NCBI GenBank assembly: GCA_963575745.1
Contig: CAUYUJ010014762.1
Coordinates: 214,793-278,792 of the forward strand
Source of the DNA: Prorocentrum cordatum
Taxonomy: Eukaryota > Sar > Dinophyceae > Prorocentrales > Prorocentraceae
DNA: 64,000 nucleotides
Direction of reading: 5' to 3'
In this document: piece after piece, positions 59,160 through 64,000 of the stretch
Layout of the letters: each line of letters starts with the position of its first letter
Numbering within the stretch: the first letter of the stretch is position 1
The notes under the pieces: model-generated
Databases searched by the model: none
Told to the model about the DNA's origin: nothing
The model's input: only the letters and a program-made list of their open reading frames with translations
Translations under genes and position numbers: made by a program

Positions 59160-59284
59160 TCGGGCACGCCCCCCTACAGGCGGGCGTGGGGCGAGAAGTA
59201 ACACAGACACCAGGCATCTTCAAAAGTAGCCGAACAAGAGTTTACTCTTTTTGAGTATGCCGCCTGTAGAGGGACGCCGCCCGA
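59160..59284. mobile_element. MITE family CTACAGG, short copy
   Basis: GGTCGGGCACGCCCCCCTAC with AGGCGGGC at the left and GCCGCCTGTAGAGGGACGCC at the right; about 125 bases, little interior. Confidence 0.6.
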
Positions 59285-59422
59285 GGCCCCCGCGGCGGGG
59301 GCGGCGCCGTGGGCGGTCGGCCTCCGCGCGCCCGGGCCCCTGGGCGTGGCAGTTCCGGGGCGCCGCAGGCGGGGCGACTGCAGCGTGCAGTCGAGCAGTG
59401 ACGAGGCGTCCTGGCGCGCCTA

Positions 59423-59591
59423 TACAGTGCCGTTTTTAATACATGCTCCGCGTTCGGATCATGTATTAAAAATTCAGGGATTTGGCATTGCAAACAAAGA
59501 TGAGTTCATGCGTAAATTCGTTTGTAAATTAAGCATGTATTTAAAACCCTATGTTTTTTTCAAAATCCCATGTATTAAAAACTGCCCTGTA
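59423..59591. mobile_element. TA-bounded MITE (TACAG-GTTTTTAATACATG)
   Basis: TACAGTGCCGTTTTTAATAC with ATG at the left and CATGTATTAAAAACTGCCCTGTA at the right. AT-rich 169 bases with a further internal ATACATG/CATGTATT pair. Lies four bases from the next element. Confidence 0.88.
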
Positions 59592-59594
59592 CTT

Positions 59595-59719
59595 GGCATC
59601 GCTCGGACGTGTGCACTTTTTCTCGGCGGGGATTCTTCGGGAGCACCCTGGACCATCCTGCGAACAAACCACGCACGAAACCGAAACAAACACTGGGAAT
59701 GGACGTCCGAGCGATGGCC
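59595..59719. mobile_element. MITE family GGCATCGCTCGGACGT, copy 2
   Basis: GGCATCGCTCGGACGTGTGC and GGACGTCCGAGCGATGGCC; interior AACCACGCACGAAACCGAAA as in copy 1. Confidence 0.88.
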
Positions 59720-59727
59720 AGTATAGG

Positions 59728-59875
59728 CCTACCAGACAATGTTCTAAGAACCTTCTGTGGCTTCCACGGAATGTTCTTAGAACATGTCTGGCCGAGATTG
59801 CCTTGCTGTGACACATCGGGTGTATGTTCTGAGAACATGGTTTTGTGTTCTTAGAACATTTGCGGGCTCGAAGAG
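59728..59875. repeat. Dispersed repeat rich in TTCTNAGAA palindromes, copy 2
   Basis: TGTTCTAAGAACC, TGTTCTTAGAACATG, TGTTCTGAGAACATG and TGTTCTTAGAACATT within 130 bases, plus ACACATCGGGTGTATG as in copy 1. Confidence 0.8.
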
Positions 59876-59923
59876 CATGCTGTGGTAGGCCTATAGAAAT
59901 GCCGGGACGGTCGGTTCCCGCCC

Positions 59924-60258
59924 AATGCAGGCGAGACTGATTCGCAGGTCGATCCCGCCGACTTGAATCCAGGGTGCCCTTGTGTCCTGAGCTTCGCGGC
60001 CCATGCCTTCTGACATTCCTACAGTCGGGGCCCTGAAGAAGGAACCCTTTCCGTTGGGGAGGGGCTCCGCGTTCCTTAAGTGTTTCACAGCTTGCCTCAG
60101 GCTTTCCTTATGTTTTCGACAGGAAATCGAAGGTTAACTTGTGGAAAAAAGGGGCCTCGTTCCTTATTTAGGGTTCCTTAGGTCAAGGCCCCGACTGTAT
60201 GGCAACGCGGCCCTCGAAAGCATCTCGTGCCCTCTCGCGTGCCCTCTCCAATCAGCCC
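59924..60258. mobile_element. TIR-like repeat (AGACTG...CCCCGACTGTGC) split by a nested MITE
   Basis: Left part 59924-60019 and right part 60200-60258 together match 12871-13025 (GGGTGCCCTTGTGTCCTGAG, then TGGCAACGCGGCCCTCG, CCTCTCCAATCAG). The 180 bases between are the MITE at 60020. Confidence 0.8.
60020..60199 (+). mobile_element. MITE family TACAGTCGGGGC, copy 4 (complete, nested)
   Basis: 180 bases, perfect 12-base TIRs, nearly identical to copy 3. Flanks join as ACATTCC-TA-TGGCAAC, against CATTCC-TG-TGGCAC in the related uninterrupted repeat at 12952. Confidence 0.96.
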
Positions 60259-60338
60259 CGACTGTGCAGGCAGGGCGCGCACTGGGCGCTCACTGCTAGA
60301 AGAAAAAACGCCACAAACATAAAATTATCCCAGTGCGA

Positions 60339-60578
60339 CCCTACCTAGGAGTTGGAGGATCTAGGAAAGCAACATCTATATGAAGCTAAGTCAAACTAAG
60401 ATTAAGCTAAGCTAAGATGAAATAAGCTAAGCTAAGATGAGATAAGCAACGCGAAGCTAAGGGAACGTCATTGGGGGAACCGCGGGGCGGATACTGGGGG
60501 AACCGCCCGGGGCGGGCCCCACTGCCCGGCCCTTTAAGCCTCCGAGTAAGAACCCTTCTAGGCAGAGCCTAGGTAGGG
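60339..60578. mobile_element. TIR-bounded segment (CCCTACCTAGG) with AAGCTAAG repeats
   Basis: CCCTACCTAGG at 60339 and CCTAGGTAGGG ending at 60578. Interior AAGCTAAGCTAAGATGAAAT units and GGGGGAACCGC twice. Confidence 0.7.
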
Positions 60579-60582
60579 AACA

Positions 60583-60725
60583 AATTAGCACTCCGCGCGG
60601 ATCTCTTGGATCCACGCTGGGACCAACCGGCAGCGCCTGCGGCGCCCTCCCCGGCGGCGCCTCCGCGCGACGGGGAGGGGGGTCCGGCGCGGATCCCAGA
60701 AATCCGCGCGGAGCGCCAAACGTTG
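60583..60725. mobile_element. MITE family CTCCGCGCGGATTTC, copy 2
   Basis: TTAGCACTCCGCGCGGATCT at the left, GGCGCTCCGCGCGGATTTCT (reverse complement) at the right. Loop GC-rich with GGCGCCTGCGGCGCC-type palindromes. Confidence 0.9.
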
Positions 60726-60730
60726 ATTTC

Positions 60731-60885
60731 AGGAGGGAAAGAAGACACACAGACACAGTTAATCGTCGATTCCCTTGAAAATATGGGAAGTGGGGGGGAG
60801 GGCGAAAACCCCCAAAATATATTAGAATATGGGGAGTATTTTTACTTGTGTGTATATATTTGTGTGTCCCAGAGCCCTTTCATTA
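60731..60885. repeat. Dispersed repeat GGGAGGGAAAGAA...TTGTGTGTCCC, copy 2
   Basis: See 58373-58530. Starts within ten bases of the MITE at 60583-60725. Confidence 0.75.
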
Positions 60886-61003
60886 TTTGATGCCGCTTCT
60901 TCTTTTTTCATCCACAGGCAGGGCGGAGTGTGGGGCGCTCCCTGCCGCGTGAGGCCTCACGCCCCCCGCTCTTCTCCGCCCCTGCTTCCGTTCTCCGCTG
61001 CGC

Positions 61004-61156
61004 CTGTCCCCCTACAGGGGAATTTTGGATGAAAAATAGAAAAATAACCAACGAAACAATCAAAACATATTCAAACATGGTGAAGAAATCGCCTCCAGGT
61101 TTTTTTTTCACGATTTTTGCATATTCCTCCTGTAGAGGGACAGGCCCGACTTAACT
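61004..61156. mobile_element. MITE family AAGTCGGGC-TGTCCC-CTACAGG, copy with AT-rich interior
   Basis: GCCTGTCCCCCTACAGGGGA at the left and TCCTCCTGTAGAGGGACAGG with CCCGACTTAA at the right. The interior is A/T-rich, as at 13422-13654. Confidence 0.8.
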
Positions 61157-61744
61157 CTGCGCCGATTCTCCTGTGTCTGCCCGCGTCTTCGCACCTCTGG
61201 TTTCACACGTCATCGGCCGCGCGCTTCGCGGAGCATGCTCGGGGGCCTCACGCTTGCTTGATTGAGCTGCGCTGTTGTTGGTGGCGAAACTATATTGCTC
61301 ACCTGTCTCTATCGGCCGGAAAGCTCTCAGTCCGACAATCTCTGTGTTGACATTCCGAAGTGTGCGGGCTCTGGGGCCTGGGGCTGCCGCGGGGTAGTTG
61401 CGCGGCGTATGTGGAGGGCGTCGTTGAAGCTCTCAGATGAGTACTCGCGCCCTGTTTGGGCCAGGTGAGCGACGCAAGCACACGGGTTCCACTGCGCGGA
61501 CATTCTCGCATCAGTTGCCCGCGTAAGGTCGCGCGTAAGCGCCCTCGTTTCCAACGTAGCGTGCCGCGCTGGCGGCCCGCGTAAGCCGCCGCTTAAGATC
61601 GCTATGCCATCTCGGATAGATTTGCTTCCCAACCATCTTGTGGTGCTGGGTCTTCGTTTTGAAGAGAGCGCCCCGCGTTCCCGGTCGGGAAGTTTTGGAT
61701 AGCGTGCCGCTCTGCTCGTTCTGGCCCACCGCGCTTCGGCGCGA
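61157..61744. other. No supportable gene
   Basis: A 68-codon + frame around 61262-61468 (LCVDIPKCAGSGAWGCRGVV) has no recognisable family, and minus frames across the same bases are equally open. Left unannotated. Confidence 0.3.
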
Positions 61745-61970
61745 CAAGCTTCAAGGGCTCCCACGAGGGCGCGACGTTGTTCGCGCTTCGCTCTCCGCGG
61801 TCCTCGTTCCTTCTCCACATTCTCCTCCTCCTCCTCCTCCTCCTCCTCCTCCTCCTCCTCCTCCTCCTCCCCCTCCCTTCCTCCCTTCGGGGGGGGGGGC
61901 GGCGCGAGAGCGCGAAGCTATTCGCGCTTCGCGGAGCGCGAGAGCGCGAAGTGGGGAGCCCTAGAAGCTG
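61745..61970. repeat. GCGAAGCTATTCGCG repeat with CTC tract, copy 2
   Basis: AGCTTCAAGGGCTCCCACG at the left is inverted as GGGGAGCCCTAGAAGCT at the right. Contains (CTC)n at 61817-61872 and GCGCGAAGCTATTCGCGCTT. Related to 51662-51805. Confidence 0.65.
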
Positions 61971-62034
61971 TCCACGTCCCAGGAGGAGGACATTCTGGAC
62001 ATTCTGGACAATGAGGGCTCATGGGCAGCCACAC

Positions 62035-62092
62035 CAGGAGGAGGAGGAGGAGGAGGAGGAGGAGGAGGAGGAGGAGGAGGAGGAGGAGGAGA
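62035..62092. repeat. (GGA)n microsatellite
   Basis: GAG triplets, opposite in orientation to the CTC tracts on both sides. Confidence 0.9.
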
Positions 62093-62279
62093 GGAGCCCC
62101 CGAGCGTCAACCCTGCCCGGGGAGCGGAGCGGCGCGCGAGCCGCTCGAAAAGAGCCACGGCGCGTCGCCGGGGCCACCGCGTGTCGGCACGCGGCACGCG
62201 GCGCTTTCCCGCTCGTGCGGTCCCCCCGGGTGCTCGTTTTTCCACGGGCAGGGCGTGCGGCGGCGAGCGGATGGGGGAC

Positions 62280-62405
62280 TTCTCCTCCTCCTCCTCCTCT
62301 CCTCCTCCTCCTCCTTCTCCTCCTCCTCCTCCTCCTGCTCCTCCTCCTCCTGCTCCCCCTCCTCCTCCTGCTCTGCCTCCTCTTCCTCCTCCTCCCCCCT
62401 CCTCC
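62280..62405. repeat. (CTC)n microsatellite
   Basis: CTC with CTG and CTT changes. Confidence 0.9.
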
Positions 62406-62427
62406 TCGGCGGCGGTGGGACAGAGCA

Positions 62428-62552
62428 GGGCTTCTCAGGAGGCGGCTCGCGCCTTCGGAGAAGATCTCTCTCTGTGCCTTCGGGGGAGGTCTGGGAAGCT
62501 TCTCGGGAGGCCGGGGGGCTTCCGAGCCGTCCGAGCAGTCCCGCCCCTTGTC
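62428..62552. repeat. Dispersed repeat with TTCTCAGGAGG/CTTCTCGGGAGG, copy 2
   Basis: GGCTTCTCAGGAGGC, GCCTTCGGAGAAG, TTCGGGGGAGG, GGGGGCTTCCGAG and CCCGCCCC; related to 13905-14050. Confidence 0.55.
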
Positions 62553-63060
62553 ACTTCCCCTCCCTTCCCTTTTTTCCTCCCGACCTCGATGCTCGCAGTT
62601 TTTTTGCAAATTGCGAGCCGGGGATCAGATGGTGCACCATCAAAACGTTGTGTCGCGCATGGACCACCAGCAATCGTGTACCTCATGGGTCGTCCTCACT
62701 GTGCATCTTACATTAAGCATTCTATATTCAATTTGCGACAGATTCCTGGACTGGAGCTTGTCGCTGACCCTCAGCGGCCCTGAAGCGGTGATGTTTTAGT
62801 TCGCTTGGGCTTGGGTTGGGAAGCGGGGCCTGTGGGTCAGCACTCGCTGGGCTGGCTTCTTCGTTCTCTGTCCAGTCCCTTGTACATGAATCATGCCATG
62901 AAGGGGGTAATTGCCGCTCCCCCCAGTTGACGTTACTGCTTCTGCCGCCTCTGGATTCCGTGTTCTCGCCATCCATCGAATGCGTAAGGCATAGGTGACC
63001 AGGACTCCTCAGAGGACGTTCAGTCCTCGTCCTTTTCACCCTCTTCCTCCTCCGCCTGCT
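62553..63060. other. No supportable gene
   Basis: Ordinary-composition sequence. Nothing recognised on either strand. Confidence 0.3.
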
Positions 63061-63062
63061 CC

Positions 63063-63112
63063 TCCTTCTTCCCCACCTCCTCCTCCTCCTCCTCCTCCTC
63101 CTCCTCCTCACG
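63063..63112. repeat. (CTC)n microsatellite
   Basis: CTCCTC triplets between TTCTTCCCCAC and ACGTGGAGCC. Confidence 0.9.
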
Positions 63113-63180
63113 TGGAGCCTTGTGGTTCTTCTAGCCGCTCAAGTCCTCCTGCTTGTTGTCCAGGTTGGCGCCGCCCTCGG

Positions 63181-63939
63181 TCACGAAAGTGGGCTCGTCG
63201 GCGTCGTCTCTAGCAGGTAGGAAGACGGGGAGAATGTTAAGATTGAGGACCCCCAGGACGAATCTGCAGCATTCCGTGAGGGTTGGCCCTTCCTCTGTTC
63301 GCCGGCATTCTTCGTGCCGCGTTCCGCGTTGCCGCCAGGGTCGAGGTGCAAGGCGGGTGGTAGAATATCCACGATTTTGTCAGTGGGCCGCGTCATGGCC
63401 ATGATCAAGGCCAGCACATCCTTGCGTAAGGTTGGGCTTTCCCCGATCCGCGTCCAGCCGGTTCCAGTCGGAGGTCTGCGCGTCCCCGGAGCTGCGCTGG
63501 TGGTCGCAGAAGTTCCCTTGGCGCCCGTTGCGCTTCGGGCCGCCGTAGAATTTCCCTGGTGCTCGTAGCCGCGCTGGTGGTGGCTCCCCTGGTTGTAGCT
63601 CCCGTGGTTGTGTAAGCCGCGGTAGCCGCGGTTGTAGCAGCCGTGGCTCCCCTGGATGTAGCAGTACTCGTAGGTGCTGTACGGGTCCGGGACGGCGTCC
63701 ATGTCGACGGCGACGTCCTGAGCTTCTGGAGGGTATATTTCGGAGCAGCGAACGCCAACCAGCGTGCGGCGGCCAGCGGTGGTCTCCGCGATGCGCGGGT
63801 AGTCTCGGCGTTCTGCCAGTGGGCGAGCAGCTGCTAAGCCTAAGCCCCGCAGGGCCTTTGCCCTTGTAGCTCTTGGCGTAAGCATGAGGGTTGGCGGCGG
63901 CGGGCGCATTGGGGCTTTGGCGGTCCCATCTGTACCCAT
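63181..63939 (-). CDS. Possible Gly/Tyr/His-rich protein (unrecognised)
   Basis: A 252-residue minus-strand frame from the ATG at 63939 to the stop at 63181. It has no poly-residue microsatellite and holds a distinctive Gly/Tyr/His/Gln segment (SHGCYNRGYRGLHNHGSYNQ, then GSHHQRGYEHQGN). That segment is preceded by an acidic, aromatic stretch (VDMDAVPDPYSTYEYCYIQG) and followed by a Thr/Ala/Gly linker and a more ordinary C-terminal part (LRKDVLALIMAMTRPTDKIV). Such GY-rich segments occur in RNA-binding proteins, but no RRM is visible here. The start codon may not be the true one, and the gene could continue beyond the window or be spliced. The opposite strand is also open over part of the region, so support is modest. 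Confidence 0.35.
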   Translation of the reverse strand: MGTDGTAKAPMRPPPPTLMLTPRATRAKALRGLGLAAARPLAERRDYPRIAETTAGRRTLVGVRCSEIYPPEAQDVAVDMDAVPDPYSTYEYCYIQGSHGCYNRGYRGLHNHGSYNQGSHHQRGYEHQGNSTAARSATGAKGTSATTSAAPGTRRPPTGTGWTRIGESPTLRKDVLALIMAMTRPTDKIVDILPPALHLDPGGNAERGTKNAGEQRKGQPSRNAADSSWGSSILTFSPSSYLLETTPTSPLS

Positions 63940-64000
63940 GCCGCCACCGCCAGGAAGCCGCAGCGTTCTTCGCGGGCTCCTCGGTCGCTATCGCGTGGTG

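Noticed and set aside
61262-61468. Small protein with LCVDIPKCAGSGAWGCRGVV
   Set aside because: Short, no family, opposite strand equally open.
1-64000. tRNA, rRNA, spliced-leader RNA gene, CRISPR, bacterial-type operons
   Set aside because: None recognised by eye. The DinoSL text at 44.3 kb has no downstream SL-RNA body (it continues TAAAACATTTG into the LINE), so it is a relic array and not an SL RNA gene.

Overview
The window is nuclear DNA of a dinoflagellate. Four kinds of evidence support this: (i) a full-length relic of the dinoflagellate trans-spliced leader (DinoSL) plus three truncated copies in tandem at 44312-44378; (ii) GA-AG introns with AG|G junctions in a PRCC-like gene; (iii) expanded 35-residue pentatricopeptide (PPR-like) arrays of the 'SYNAGISACEKGGQWQQAL' type; (iv) a GC-rich genome crowded with short inverted-repeat elements and very long triplet microsatellites. 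A GC-rich lineage such as Prorocentrum would fit, but the sequence alone does not prove it. Two 100-base assembly gaps (8659-8758, 53901-54000) both abut CTC/GAG microsatellites.

Layout. 1-3730: satellites and microsatellites (150-bp G-run/C-run satellite, (ATC)n, 77-bp repeats). 4089-5237: an intronless UBA + RBR-type E3 ubiquitin ligase. 5390-9650: a field of short terminal-inverted-repeat (TIR) elements, a 283-bp tandem duplication and a gap. 9836-10516: 3' exon of an unrecognised gene. 11340-14050: CTTGGG-type minisatellite and more TIR elements. 14360-17760: GGA tract and a 3-kb GAC satellite that reads as poly-Asp. 18860-21450: decayed retroelement-like coding remnants. 22850-40580: a cluster of PPR-like exons (six arrays), several followed by a degenerate CCAAGACGGCCC minisatellite, with TIR elements between and inside them. 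41507-42247: a 73-bp satellite. 43010-44300: microsatellites. 44312-50631: a frameshifted but nearly full-length LINE (ORF1, endonuclease, reverse transcriptase, CCHC end) with DinoSL relics at its 5' end. 51000-53640: minisatellite and a second LINE fragment. 54549-56817: a PRCC-like gene, one of whose introns is a TIR element with a target-site duplication. 56870-63110: a dense chain of short TIR elements, nested in places. 63181-63939 (minus): a possible Gly/Tyr/His-rich protein.

Real cellular genes are few: the RBR ligase, the exon at 10 kb, the PRCC-like gene, the PPR arrays and perhaps the minus-strand ORF at the right end. Most remaining sequence is mobile or tandem DNA. The main result is the variety of short non-autonomous TIR elements (about 16 families, many with 2-5 copies here). 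They show nested insertion, sharing of a TA target dinucleotide, supply of a stop codon to a PPR frame, and in one case service as a spliceosomal intron (introner). The second result is a LINE bearing DinoSL relics, which implies that LINE mRNA was trans-spliced and re-integrated repeatedly. No rRNA, tRNA, CRISPR array or bacterial-type operon was recognised.
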